This document shows positions 25,912 to 35,341 of a DNA stretch of 64,000 nucleotides, one piece after another. Both the position numbers and the translations under genes were made by a program. This stretch comes from CAYWIT01 sp964458415. GTDB taxonomy: Bacteria; Pseudomonadota; Alphaproteobacteria; Micavibrionales; UBA2020. Every line of letters begins with the position of its first letter. Positions within the stretch are counted from its first letter, which is position 1. The notes beneath the pieces are model-generated. The model searched no databases, was not told where the DNA came from, and saw only the letters and a program-made list of their open reading frames with translations. The DNA is taken from positions 1 to 64,000 of the forward strand of contig CAYWIT010000006.1 in NCBI GenBank assembly GCA_964458415.1, read 5' to 3'.

Positions 25912-27720
25912 CTATAAGCCGTTTTTAACGAGGGGCTTTTTTATCTGTTCGCGGGCCTCCCTTTCCCACACTACGATCTGCTGTCCGGCTTCGGTATAGC
26001 TGGAATATTTTTTCGGTGTAGCGGGAGATGCGGCGCGGGCGAAAGATTTTTGCAGGCTATCCGGTGTGTCGCCACCGAGGCCGACATGCAGGGCCCTGAC
26101 GTTGTGGCCCTTGTTCCTTTCCAGTTCCCTCGCCGCGGCCTTCAGAATCTTTTTCCACTGCGCGGCGGTGACGTTGTCACCCAGCGTTTCCAGCGTATCA
26201 AAGCACAGTTCGTTTTCTTCTCCGCGCCAGGCCCAGGTCTGCGCGATGATTTTCCCACGGCTATTTTCTATCACGTAAAATCCACCGTCTTCCGATTCAT
26301 ATCCATGTTGCGCGCAATCATGACCGGCCGCGCCAATGGATTGGCAGCAATGGGTGATTTCTCCTAAAAACAGGCCACGAAAATCATCTGGCGGCAGACG
26401 AAAAAATTTTGCGCCGGGCATATCGAATATTTCACCGGCAATAGTGATGTCGGGAATATTTTTATGGGCGGGGGGTCCTTTTTTTACCAGCGCTAAAGCG
26501 GTATTAAAATCGTTTTCATCAATGCCGTATTCCATGCAGAGTCCGGCCAGCATCGGGTGTTCGGCGGCATTGTTAAATGAAAATCTGGCACAAGCGTTGC
26601 GGGTATGGATTGTAGACCATGTTCTGCCATCGGTAGATTTAACCGGCGATGGAAGTTTATCGGCAAATTTTACGAAGCGGGTCATTCCCGGGCCGCATTT
26701 GAGCACGGCGTCACCCCAGTCCTTAAGATTCTCAGCATCCTCTTTCGGCAGTTTTATCATGTAAATCAGATCATGAAGCGGCTGTATCCCTTTTTTGCCA
26801 TGCTGTTGCAAATATTGTAGTACGCGTGCGGTGGACTGAAACAATCCCGCCGCTTGAAAAGCCAGGGCATGGGCGACTGCACCATGATAGCCCTCTTCAA
26901 AAAGCAGAGGTAAAATGGCTTCGAAGGCAGATTTTTTGAAATAGCGCGGGTTCTGAGTATGGAGTCCGAGCGGAGGAGCCATATGCAGACGTTTTTGCCA
27001 TTGCTGGTTTAAGGCTTCGTAGTTTTTCCAGGCACGGCGTTGATCTTCATCAAGATATCTTTTGTCTCCACCATGAGCGCAAAGATAATCCACGATATTG
27101 AACCAGCCGTTTTGTGCTGCAAGACGCAGCGGCAGATCATATTGGTTCCGGATATCTGCGCCGTTTTTATGGAGATATTGTACGATGTTCAGATGCCCAT
27201 CTTCGGCGGCACCACAAATACCGGCATTCAGAATATTGGAAGAAATTGTGTCCTGTTTGTAAAGAAATTCGACGATTTCAAAAAAGCCTTTTCTAGCAAC
27301 GGCGCGCATCAAAGCTTCAGGACCGGCCGCGAAAAGGTCGGCACCATGGGCGCAGCAGTATTTGGCGTGGTCAAGATCTCCCGTTATCAGAGCGGCATAG
27401 AGTTGAATTTGTATGGGGTTGTTGCAATATCTATCACGCGGCTGATACAGCTGTTTATGCGCTGCTGACAAGGCGTCTTGTCCGGAAGATGCGGGCTGCG
27501 GTGTTTCCTTTAAGGATTCAGGGCCTTGACGAGCCATTTTCAGCAAGTTCTCAATAGTCGGGGTTGTCCCGGATTTTTCGAGCCGGAGCGCATAGGCTGG
27601 CAGGATTTTTTCAATTTGTGCGGCAAGGGCAGTATTTTCTGTACGTAATATCTCCAGTGCCGCCTGTGCATGGAGGACGGGGAGGGGGATTGCGGAATTA
27701 TTTTGAGGCGGTTTTGACAT
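25912..27720 (-). CDS. Ankyrin-repeat protein with PcfJ-like C-terminus
   Basis: A 602-residue protein inserted between mreB and mreC on the opposite strand. Residues about 95-240 hold ankyrin-type repeats (IQLYAALITGDLDHAKYCCAH; AAEDGHLNIVQYLHKNGADI; AAQNGWFNIVDYLCAHGGD). The middle is helical and unrecognised. The C-terminal part has a conserved-looking block, GEITHCCQSIGAAGHDCAQH, then GGFYVIENSRGKIIAQTWAW, which recalls the PcfJ-like family of plasmid and phage proteins (a similarity by eye only). No signal peptide. Ankyrin repeats suggest protein binding; His and Cys in the C-terminal block could bind metal. Two bases separate its stop from that of mreB, so the two are convergent. Confidence 0.8.
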   Translation of the reverse strand: MSKPPQNNSAIPLPVLHAQAALEILRTENTALAAQIEKILPAYALRLEKSGTTPTIENLLKMARQGPESLKETPQPASSGQDALSAAHKQLYQPRDRYCNNPIQIQLYAALITGDLDHAKYCCAHGADLFAAGPEALMRAVARKGFFEIVEFLYKQDTISSNILNAGICGAAEDGHLNIVQYLHKNGADIRNQYDLPLRLAAQNGWFNIVDYLCAHGGDKRYLDEDQRRAWKNYEALNQQWQKRLHMAPPLGLHTQNPRYFKKSAFEAILPLLFEEGYHGAVAHALAFQAAGLFQSTARVLQYLQQHGKKGIQPLHDLIYMIKLPKEDAENLKDWGDAVLKCGPGMTRFVKFADKLPSPVKSTDGRTWSTIHTRNACARFSFNNAAEHPMLAGLCMEYGIDENDFNTALALVKKGPPAHKNIPDITIAGEIFDMPGAKFFRLPPDDFRGLFLGEITHCCQSIGAAGHDCAQHGYESEDGGFYVIENSRGKIIAQTWAWRGEENELCFDTLETLGDNVTAAQWKKILKAAARELERNKGHNVRALHVGLGGDTPDSLQKSFARAASPATPKKYSSYTEAGQQIVVWEREAREQIKKPLVKNGL

Positions 27721-27761
27721 GCGGCATGTTCACATAATATAGCGCCCATGTCAATATTATG

Positions 27762-27776
27762 TTAAAAAATGGTTAA
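27762..27776. promoter_or_regulatory. Possible CtrA box upstream of mreC
   Basis: TTAA-N7-TTAA (TTAA, AAAATGG, TTAA), the full CtrA consensus of alphaproteobacteria, 92 bp before the mreC start and 42 bp upstream of the divergent ankyrin gene. The region is AT-rich, so chance is a real alternative. Confidence 0.3.
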
Positions 27777-27867
27777 AATTATGGATGTAACATATTGAAG
27801 AAAAAAGAAATTCGCTTTATTTTGATTCTTTTGTTACAATGAAAAGAAGACTTTCAGGGGTATAAAC

Positions 27868-28746
27868 TTGGTCACCCGGCGACAAAACAGCTCATGGAGT
27901 GAATCTTTTCCGTTACGGACAATAACCACACGGGCGACGCCGGCTGTGCTTGTGTTGATTGCCCTGACACTGATGGTTTTTCACAAAGCGGAGACGCTGC
28001 CGGTAGAGAAAATGCGGGTTGCTGTTACCGATTTGATGGCGCCGTTATTGCAGACTGTTTCCAGTCCTTTTGCCGCCGTTTCCGAAAATTTTGAAGGCTT
28101 CAAGACTCTACGGGCCCTCAAGGCCGAAAATATTCGCCTGCAGGAAGAAAACAGCAAGCTTCAGGCCTGGTATGAAACGGCTTTGAAGCTTCAGGCAGAA
28201 AATAAAGCTTTGCATGAGTTATTGAACGTCAAGGCGGATCCGGGGCTAAGTTTTGTGACGGCGCGGGTTGTTTCCGATCCGGGTGGCGCTTTTGTGAAAA
28301 GCGTGCTTTTGCCTGTCGGGACAATAGACAAGATCAGCAAGGGAAATGCGGTGATGTCGGGACAGGGATTGATCGGCCGGATCACCGAAGCCGGGAAACG
28401 TTCCTCCCGTGTCCTGCTGATTAACGATTTGAACTCCCGAATCCCGGTGAAGATCCAGAATACCAGAACCAAGGCGATTCTTTCCGGCAAGAACGGGGGG
28501 ATCCTCAAGCTGGAACGTCTACCGCAGGATAGCGGCCTTGCTATTGGCCAGCGCATCGTTACTTCTGGTGATGGCGGGCAGTTACCGGCGGATGTTCCGG
28601 TCGGAACGATCGTCGGTGTTGGCAAGGCGGGTGTTTTTGTCCGGCCATTGACGGATCTTGGCGCGTTGACGCATGTGCAGGTGATTAACGCTGAAATTGA
28701 CCCGGCGCTGGCGACAGGCGATATTTTCCCGGTAGCTGGACAATAA
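27868..28746 (+). CDS. mreC: MreC rod-shape determining protein
   Basis: Bitopic inner-membrane protein that links MreB to the periplasmic wall-synthesis complex. The 292-residue protein has a basic cytoplasmic start, one membrane helix (about residues 26-44, PAVLVLIALTLMVFH), a coiled coil (residues about 75-112, LKAENIRLQEENSKLQAW) and the twin beta-barrel domain (GLIGRITEAGKRSSRVLLIN). The start is TTG with AGGGG about nine bases upstream. It heads the mreC-mreD-mrdA-rodA transcript; mreD follows after 13 bp. Confidence 0.95.
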   Translation: MVTRRQNSSWSESFPLRTITTRATPAVLVLIALTLMVFHKAETLPVEKMRVAVTDLMAPLLQTVSSPFAAVSENFEGFKTLRALKAENIRLQEENSKLQAWYETALKLQAENKALHELLNVKADPGLSFVTARVVSDPGGAFVKSVLLPVGTIDKISKGNAVMSGQGLIGRITEAGKRSSRVLLINDLNSRIPVKIQNTRTKAILSGKNGGILKLERLPQDSGLAIGQRIVTSGDGGQLPADVPVGTIVGVGKAGVFVRPLTDLGALTHVQVINAEIDPALATGDIFPVAGQ

Positions 28747-28759
28747 GCTGCGAAAATTT

Positions 28760-29305
28760 ATGGCATTGAATGTAGAAAATAACGGCTGGCAAGGTTCTCC
28801 TGAATTGCTGCTTAAACGGGCGGCACTGTTATTTGCGCTCGTGCTTCTGTTATTGATACTTTCCGCTTTTCCGATCCCCATTGCGAATCTGGGCGAGATC
28901 CGTCCCGATATCATGTTGATTGCAATATACTACTGGGCGACTTTACGGCCGGATGTGCTCTCGCCGCTTTCCGCATTTTTTGCCGGATTTGTGCTTGATT
29001 TGCTGACGGGGGCACCGCTGGGCCTGCAGGCTTTGACATTGGTTGCCGTGCAATGGACAACACGCAGCCAGCGGAAATTCCTGCAGGGGCAGAATTTTGC
29101 CGTGTTATGGGCGGGATTTGGACTTCTTGCCTTTGGTGCGGCCCTGCTGCAATGGATTTTCTTTATGCTGTTTTATCTCGAGGTAATTTCCTTGAAGCCG
29201 GCATTGTTCAGCGGATTTCTCACCGCTCTTTTGTTCCCGCTTGTTGTCTGGCCGCTTTCGGCTTTTAATAAAGCGCTGGCCGTGAAGCCATCCGCCGGAG
29301 CATGA
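28760..29305 (+). CDS. mreD: MreD rod-shape determining protein
   Basis: Polytopic membrane subunit of the elongasome. The 181-residue protein has five or six hydrophobic segments. The central RPDIMLIAIYYWATLRPDVLSPLSAF and the FAGFVLDLLTGAPLGLQAL stretch are characteristic of MreD. It lies between mreC and mrdA with short gaps (13 and 7 bp), as usual for this operon. Confidence 0.93.
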   Translation: MALNVENNGWQGSPELLLKRAALLFALVLLLLILSAFPIPIANLGEIRPDIMLIAIYYWATLRPDVLSPLSAFFAGFVLDLLTGAPLGLQALTLVAVQWTTRSQRKFLQGQNFAVLWAGFGLLAFGAALLQWIFFMLFYLEVISLKPALFSGFLTALLFPLVVWPLSAFNKALAVKPSAGA

Positions 29306-29312
29306 AATTGCC

Positions 29313-31235
29313 ATGAACCGGGATATCGAAAGATATAGAGAATTTTCGCGGCGCGCTTTTCTGGTAGGTGCGGGACAGGCGGGAATTTTTGCGATTTTAG
29401 CCTCAAGACTGGTTTATTTACAGGTTATCGAGCAGGAAAAATTTCGTACACTGTCGGATAAAAACCGTATCAGCATGCGGCTGGTTCCGGCGGGTCGCGG
29501 GGAAATCATGGATCGTTTTGGCGTTCCGCTGGCAATCAATGCCCAGAATTTCCGGGCTTTTCTTGTGCCGGAACAGACGGAAGATGTTGAAACGACACTG
29601 GAACGGCTCTCGCGGCTCATCCCTGTGACAGAAGCTGAAAAACAGGATGTGCTGGTTGAAATCGGCAGGCACCGGCTCTTTACCCCCATTCTGGTTAAAG
29701 AAAATCTGACTTGGGAGGATATGGCGGCGGTCGAGCTTAACTTGCCCGATCTGCCGGGTGTTTCCATGGACGAGGGGGAGATCAGGTCCTATCCGTTGGG
29801 CGCGGCGACAGCGCATATCATCGGTTATGTCGGGAGAGTGAACAAAGCCGAGATGACCGATGATCCCGTCATGAATATTCCGGGTTTTCGCATTGGCAAA
29901 AACGGCGTTGAAAAAAAATTTGATATGACCCTGCGCGGCGAAGCGGGGCAGATTCAGGCCGAGGTCAATGTTGTTGGCCGTGAAATCCGCGAGCTGAAGC
30001 GCACGGATCCGAAAAAAGGACATCGCCTGACGTTGACGCTCGATGCCGATTTGCAAATGCAGTGTCAGGAAATGCTGTCGCGCGAAAAAAGCGCTTCAGC
30101 GGTCGTGATGGATGCCGCTTCCGGTGAAGTCTACGCGCTTTGTTCGCATCCCGCTTTTGACCCAAATGTTTTTAACCGCGGAATTCCGGCAGATCTTTGG
30201 GAAGAGCTTTTGTCCGATGATACAAATCCGCTGACGAACAAGGCGGTATCGGGACAATATCCGCCCGGCTCCACCTTCAAGATGGTTACGGCGCTGGCGG
30301 CGCTGGACAGCGGAATATCGCCGAATTTCAGCGTCTTTTGTCCGGGCCACTATATGATGGGCAAGGAAAAGTTTCACTGCTGGAAAGCAGGCGGGCATGG
30401 CTGGGTCGATGTGACGCGGGCTCTTGCCGAATCCTGTGATACCTATTTTTATGAAGTCGGACGGCAGATCGGCGTGGATGTCATCGCAAAAATGGCGCGG
30501 CGGCTGGGATTTGGCGAGAAGCTGGACTTCCCGATACCGGGAGAGGGCGGCGGTTTGATGCCGGACCGGGCCTGGAAGAAAAAAAAATACAAGGATATCT
30601 GGCACCAGGGGGAAACTCTGAATACGGCGATCGGTCAGGGCCACGTGCTGGCAACACCGCTGCAACTGGCAACGATGACCGCGCGGTTGGTGAATGGCGG
30701 GCTGGGGGTCAGGCCCGTGCTGGTGCGTTCGATCGAGGAAGAGGGAAACCAGATTCCGGATTGGCCGGATTTGAAATTAAACCGGGCGCATGTTGCGGTC
30801 GTGCAGCGGGGCATGGCGGCAGTCGTCAATGACCAGCGGGGTACGGCCTATGGTGCCCGAATCAGGGAGGCGCCCTATTCGATGGGGGGCAAGACGGGAA
30901 CGGCGCAGGTGCGGCGGATTACGGCAGCGCAGCGCGCCGCAGGAATCAAAAACGAGGACTTGCCATGGAAGTTTCGTCACCATGCCTTATTTGTCGGTTA
31001 TGGCCCGGTCGAGGATCCGCGCTATGTGACGGCGGTTGTTGTCGAACATGGTGTTGGCGGAAGCAAAGCGGCGGCGCCGATTGCCCGGGATATTTTGCTG
31101 GCTACGCAGCGGCGGGATCCCCGCAAGATCAGGACAGTGGATGATGCTGTCGAGGGAGCTGCGGCGGAGGTTTTGCGCGCAGAGGGGGTGCAGTCTCTGG
31201 AGGATGTGGCGGAAGAGGGGGAAAAATCAAGATGA
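29313..31235 (+). CDS. mrdA: Penicillin-binding protein 2 (elongation transpeptidase)
   Basis: Class B transpeptidase that crosslinks peptidoglycan during elongation with RodA. The 640-residue protein has one N-terminal membrane helix (residues about 17-37) and a dimerisation domain with the RGEIMDRFG motif. The transpeptidase domain follows, with the nucleophile in PPGSTFKM (S320 and K323), the second motif SCD (374-376) and KTGTAQ (527-532). All three catalytic motifs are intact. A longish C-terminal extension (about 45 residues, Glu/Arg-rich) follows the usual end. It overlaps rodA by four bases. Confidence 0.97.
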   Translation: MNRDIERYREFSRRAFLVGAGQAGIFAILASRLVYLQVIEQEKFRTLSDKNRISMRLVPAGRGEIMDRFGVPLAINAQNFRAFLVPEQTEDVETTLERLSRLIPVTEAEKQDVLVEIGRHRLFTPILVKENLTWEDMAAVELNLPDLPGVSMDEGEIRSYPLGAATAHIIGYVGRVNKAEMTDDPVMNIPGFRIGKNGVEKKFDMTLRGEAGQIQAEVNVVGREIRELKRTDPKKGHRLTLTLDADLQMQCQEMLSREKSASAVVMDAASGEVYALCSHPAFDPNVFNRGIPADLWEELLSDDTNPLTNKAVSGQYPPGSTFKMVTALAALDSGISPNFSVFCPGHYMMGKEKFHCWKAGGHGWVDVTRALAESCDTYFYEVGRQIGVDVIAKMARRLGFGEKLDFPIPGEGGGLMPDRAWKKKKYKDIWHQGETLNTAIGQGHVLATPLQLATMTARLVNGGLGVRPVLVRSIEEEGNQIPDWPDLKLNRAHVAVVQRGMAAVVNDQRGTAYGARIREAPYSMGGKTGTAQVRRITAAQRAAGIKNEDLPWKFRHHALFVGYGPVEDPRYVTAVVVEHGVGGSKAAAPIARDILLATQRRDPRKIRTVDDAVEGAAAEVLRAEGVQSLEDVAEEGEKSR

Positions 31236-32374
31236 CGCGTCGTCTTTCCCGCGATAACCTGACGATAAAAGAAAAGCTCCTGTCGATCAGCTGGCCATTT
31301 TTGATCTTGTTGATATTGGTCGCGGGGGTTGGCTTTATCTCGCTCTATTCTGCAGCGGGAGGTCATGTCGATCCATGGGCCGGAAAACAGATGATCCGTT
31401 TTGGCATCGGTTTTATCGGCTTGCTGGTAACGGCCATGATTGATATCCGCATCTGGATGCGGCTGGCTTACCCGTTTTATGCACTGGTGGTATTGGCACT
31501 GATTTTTGTCGATATCAAGGGGCAGATTGGCATGGGAGCGCAGCGCTGGATCAATCTCGGGTTTATCCAGTTACAACCGTCCGAATTCATGAAGATAGCT
31601 TCTATTCTGGCACTGGCGCGGTTCTTTCATGGGGCGACACCGGAGGAGGTCAGGAATCCCCTTTTCCTGCTGGCGCCGCTGGTGCTGGTATTGATACCGA
31701 CAGGTTTGGTGATGTTGCAGCCTGATCTGGGAACGGCTATCAAGATCGTTCTTGTTTCCGGTGCGCTCTTCTTTTTTGCGGGGGTCAGTTACTGGCTGTT
31801 TGGCATAGTGGTAGCTGGCGGATTGGCATTATTGCCGGTTCTATGGCATTTTATGCACGATTATCAGAAAAACAGGGTGCTTGTCTTCCTTGATCCGGAG
31901 CGTGATCCGTTGGGAACGGGATATCATATCACCCAATCCAAAATTGCACTGGGATCAGGCGGCATTACCGGCAAGGGTTTTCTTGAAGGGTCGCAAAGCA
32001 AGCTGAACTTTTTGCCGGAAAAGCAGACGGATTTTATTTTCACGCTTTTTACCGAGGAATGGGGGTTGATCGGCGGTGTAACGCTGATGGGGCTTTTCGC
32101 CCTGATTATTCTTTACGGCTATTTCATGGCCTTTGGCAGCCAAAGCCAGTTCGGGCGCTTGTTGGGGGCGGGAATTATCGTTAATTTTTCCCTTTATGTT
32201 TTTATTAATATAGGTATGGTCATGGGGCTTCTTCCCGTGGTAGGAGTACCCTTGCCGATGATTTCCCACGGCGGAACCGCAATGCTGGCTGTTTTATTCG
32301 GGTTTGGACTGTTAATGTCGGTACATGTACATCGTGACATCAAATTTGTGCAGCGCGGTATGGGTGCTAGCTGA
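31232..32374 (+). CDS. rodA: RodA peptidoglycan glycosyltransferase
   Basis: SEDS-family polymerase that joins lipid II into glycan strands, paired with PBP2. The 380-residue protein has about ten membrane helices. SEDS landmarks include GAQRWINLGFIQLQPSEFMK (with the conserved RW and QPSE), LQPDLGTA with the catalytic Asp, and the C-terminal GVPLPMISHGGTAML. ATGA overlap with mrdA ensures equal synthesis of the two partners. Also known as mrdB. Confidence 0.97.
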   Translation: MTRRLSRDNLTIKEKLLSISWPFLILLILVAGVGFISLYSAAGGHVDPWAGKQMIRFGIGFIGLLVTAMIDIRIWMRLAYPFYALVVLALIFVDIKGQIGMGAQRWINLGFIQLQPSEFMKIASILALARFFHGATPEEVRNPLFLLAPLVLVLIPTGLVMLQPDLGTAIKIVLVSGALFFFAGVSYWLFGIVVAGGLALLPVLWHFMHDYQKNRVLVFLDPERDPLGTGYHITQSKIALGSGGITGKGFLEGSQSKLNFLPEKQTDFIFTLFTEEWGLIGGVTLMGLFALIILYGYFMAFGSQSQFGRLLGAGIIVNFSLYVFINIGMVMGLLPVVGVPLPMISHGGTAMLAVLFGFGLLMSVHVHRDIKFVQRGMGAS

Positions 32375-32391
32375 CGAAGAAAAAAGAAAAA

Positions 32392-33258
32392 ATGACAGCG
32401 CGTAAAACAAAAACCTCCCGACCCCAAAAATTGCCGGCAAAAAAAACAGCACCACAAATATTAATGCGGCAGGAGCCGGCCCCTTTCCGGCTGGAAAAGG
32501 CGGGGGGACGTGGCAAATGCCTGATTATTTGCGACCATGCCAGCAATCGCGTGCCGCAATCCCTTCATAATCTCGGCCTGACCGCCGCACAGTTAAAAAA
32601 GCATATTGCCTGGGATCCGGGTACGGAAGATCTCGGCAGGATTATCAGCGCGGCGCTGGATGCGCCGGCGATTTTTGCCAGTTATTCCCGTTTGGTCGTT
32701 GACTTGAACAGGGGGCCGACAACGAAAGAATGTATTTTATCCGTTTCTGACAATGTTGATGTTCCTGGGAACAAGGCGCTTTCGAAGAGCGCGCGTAAGG
32801 CACGGATCGATGAAATTTTTGTCCCCTATCATCAGGCGGTGGAAGAACGGATAAACCGGTTTCTCGGAAAAAAAATTGTTCCGCTTGTTATTGCCATTCA
32901 CAGTTTCGCACCGCGGATGAAGGGCAAAAAACGTCCCTGGCATATGGGCATTCTGTGGAACCACGAGGAAGAAATCGCCGTCAGGCTGCTTGAAACGTTG
33001 CGGCAAGAAAATCCCGGCCTGAAAATCGGAGCAAATGAACCTTATTCTCTCAAACAAGCCAATCTCAGCAAAAATACGATCGGGACGCATGCGGAAGCAC
33101 GGGGCTTGCCGTACATTATTGTTGAATTCCGGCAGGATCTTGTCAAAACACCGGAGCTGGCGGCAAAATGGGCCCAGATATTTTTGACGGCGCTGGCCCC
33201 CATATTGGAAGATCCTCTGCTTTACCGATCCCGTCAGTTGCGCAAGAAGCGTAAATAG
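32392..33258 (+). CDS. N-formylglutamate amidohydrolase family protein
   Basis: A 288-residue zinc hydrolase-like protein of the HutG-type N-formylglutamate amidohydrolase family. Visible landmarks are LIICDHASNRVPQSL (first His), AWDPGTEDLGR, SRLVVDLNRGP and IAIHSFAPR (second metal region), then IIVEFRQDLV. The first 30 residues are a Lys-rich leader unlike the family. No histidine-degradation genes are nearby, so its role may differ (for example in cell-wall amino-acid recycling). It follows rodA after 17 bp and may be part of that transcript. Confidence 0.9.
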   Translation: MTARKTKTSRPQKLPAKKTAPQILMRQEPAPFRLEKAGGRGKCLIICDHASNRVPQSLHNLGLTAAQLKKHIAWDPGTEDLGRIISAALDAPAIFASYSRLVVDLNRGPTTKECILSVSDNVDVPGNKALSKSARKARIDEIFVPYHQAVEERINRFLGKKIVPLVIAIHSFAPRMKGKKRPWHMGILWNHEEEIAVRLLETLRQENPGLKIGANEPYSLKQANLSKNTIGTHAEARGLPYIIVEFRQDLVKTPELAAKWAQIFLTALAPILEDPLLYRSRQLRKKRK

Positions 33259-33391
33259 ACATAATCATAGACAGGCGCCAACAAAGAATGGTCCTGACCC
33301 TAGATTTAATCTCCGTCATTGATATAATGGGCGGATCCGATTATATAAAAGCAGCAGTTTTTCTGAATATTTCGAATGGACGGGGTTGCTC

Positions 33392-34513
33392 ATGAAATTC
33401 ACTATTAGCCGTGCCGATCTTTTGCGCTCGCTGGGTCATGTACAAAGTGTGGTCGAAAGACGCAATACCATTCCAATCCTTGCTAACGTGCTGTTGCGGG
33501 CGGAGGGTGATGCCCTGTCGCTGACGACAACAGATATGGATCTGGAGATTGTGGAGAGCGTGTCGGCAAAGGTGCAGACCGCTGGCACAACAACGGTTCC
33601 TGCGAATACGCTTTATGATATTGTGCGCAAACTGCCGGATGATGCGACAATTGAAATTGCTACCGGGGCCGGTGACACCACCATGAACGTCAAGGCGGGA
33701 AAATCCACTTTCCGGCTGGGCTGCTTGCCAACGGAAGATTTCCCCAAAATGGGAAGCGCCGAAGCGCTGCCCTATACTTTTTCAATTCCTGCGGCTGATT
33801 TGCGGATGCTGATCGACCGGACGCGTTTTGCGATTTCAAATGAAGAAACACGCTATTATCTGAACGGCATCTATCTGCATGCGGCGGAAAACGATGGCGT
33901 TGCCGTATTGCGGGCCGTAGCAACGGATGGTCATCGGCTGGCACGTTTTGAAATGCCTCTGCCGGAAGAAGCACGCAATTTGCCGGGCGTTATTATTCCA
34001 CGCAAGGCCATCAACGAAGTCCGCAAGCTGATTGACGAAGCGGGCGATGTAATCACATTGGCGCTGTCGGAAAACAAGGTCCGGTTTTCATTCGATCATG
34101 TAACGTTGACCTCGAAACTGATCGATGGAACCTTTCCCGATTATGAGCGGGTGATCCCGAAAAATAACGATAAGGTTCTGGAAGTGAATCCGGCGCTCTT
34201 TGCAAAAGCGGTTGATCGTGTTTCAACGATTTCTTCCGAGAAATCGCGGGCGATCAAATTGATGTTGGGCGGAAAAACCATGACGTTGTCGGTCAATTCG
34301 CCGGATAGCGGTAGCGCATCGGAGGAAATCGAGATTCATTTTAATGCCGACCCGATGGAAATCGGGTTTAATTCGGCCTACCTCATGGATGTGGCGCGGC
34401 AGATCGAAGGCGAGGGGTGCCGGATGTCGTTGTCTGATCCGGCGTCGCCGACGATTATTCAGGATATCAGCGATAATTCGTCGCTTTATGTGCTGATGCC
34501 GATGCGGGTATAA
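33392..34513 (+). CDS. dnaN: DNA polymerase III beta sliding clamp
   Basis: Ring-shaped dimer that tethers the polymerase to DNA. The 373-residue protein shows three repeated clamp domains. It starts MKFTISRADLLRSLGHVQSV and has the family stretch TRFAISNEETRYYLNGIYLH and the C-terminal YVLMPMRV that lines the binding pocket. A TTG at 33386 is in frame, but the ATG at 33392 gives the usual N-terminus. dnaA is not adjacent, unlike in many bacteria. A strong terminator follows, so recF has its own transcript. Confidence 0.97.
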   Translation: MKFTISRADLLRSLGHVQSVVERRNTIPILANVLLRAEGDALSLTTTDMDLEIVESVSAKVQTAGTTTVPANTLYDIVRKLPDDATIEIATGAGDTTMNVKAGKSTFRLGCLPTEDFPKMGSAEALPYTFSIPAADLRMLIDRTRFAISNEETRYYLNGIYLHAAENDGVAVLRAVATDGHRLARFEMPLPEEARNLPGVIIPRKAINEVRKLIDEAGDVITLALSENKVRFSFDHVTLTSKLIDGTFPDYERVIPKNNDKVLEVNPALFAKAVDRVSTISSEKSRAIKLMLGGKTMTLSVNSPDSGSASEEIEIHFNADPMEIGFNSAYLMDVARQIEGEGCRMSLSDPASPTIIQDISDNSSLYVLMPMRV

Positions 34514-34530
34514 TTTTATAGCCAGCAAAT

Positions 34531-34562
34531 AAAAAAACCGGGCCTTTGTGCCCGGTTTTTTT
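34531..34562. terminator. Terminator after dnaN
   Basis: Stem CCGGGC (34538-34543) and GCCCGG (34550-34555) with 6-base loop. It is flanked by an A-run on one side and a T-run on the other, so it can stop transcripts from both dnaN and the convergent gene. Confidence 0.9.
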
Positions 34563-34579
34563 ATCGTGATTTTTGCAAA

Positions 34580-35155
34580 TCAGAATTTGAATTCATTGGC
34601 CGCTTTTTTATCAAAGGGAACCTGTTTGGGCGGCAGGTTCGGGTAAAAATTGGCGTTTTCCATGGCGCCTTCTTCATAGGTCTTGCTGGCATCGAGGATC
34701 AGCACAGGCGGATTATTGTAGGGAGAGCCGCCCTTTTCTTCGGCGAGCAAGCCATAAACACGAATGGCAACATCCATATCACGGGCCAATTCATGCAAAC
34801 GGATATAATTCGGGAGCTCTTTGACTTCTTCGGCGGTAAAAGTTGTAAAAGCCAGAGAAATAGACAGCTGCATGCGTTTGGTGGGAGAATATTTTTCTTC
34901 CCCTTGTGCCGTGCGGGCCGTCAGGGCATCGATAAGGAAAGGATTCTTTTTATCCGGTTCCTTGTGAGACACGCGTGCGGCTTCGTTGAAAACTTCGCTA
35001 AATTCATGTTCCAGAACCTGCGGGAGCATAAAACAGGCATGGCCGAAGGCTTTGTTGAGAATATCGGCTTGAATGCTTTCCCGACGGGAATCTTCCAGCG
35101 CCGGATTAATCAGGTCGCGGATGCGCTGGCCTAAAGGTTTTTCATTATCATTCAT
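34580..35155 (-). CDS. Hypothetical protein between dnaN and recF
   Basis: A 191-residue soluble protein with no recognised family. The N-terminal half is helical and charged (GQRIRDLINPALEDSRRESI), the middle is TARTAQGEEKYSPTKRM, and the end is a Pro/Asn-rich YNNPPVLILDASKTYEE then NLPPKQVPFDKKAAN. No signal peptide or membrane segment. It is convergent with dnaN across a shared terminator and divergent from recF. Its place inside dnaN-recF is unusual, since these two genes are often adjacent. Confidence 0.75.
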   Translation of the reverse strand: MNDNEKPLGQRIRDLINPALEDSRRESIQADILNKAFGHACFMLPQVLEHEFSEVFNEAARVSHKEPDKKNPFLIDALTARTAQGEEKYSPTKRMQLSISLAFTTFTAEEVKELPNYIRLHELARDMDVAIRVYGLLAEEKGGSPYNNPPVLILDASKTYEEGAMENANFYPNLPPKQVPFDKKAANEFKF

Positions 35156-35341
35156 AATATCACCCTCGCATTATGATTTAGCTTTGAGGAGAACATTATA
35201 TGATTCTTAAGATTAAGTAAATAGTTTTGTTCCCGTAGAATGCACAAAAAGGTAATATTATTACAAAGCATGTGTGGCACGCCCACATATTCAAATTGAT
35301 TTTTCTTAAAAAATCCTTATAAATCAGAGAAGAAAATCATC

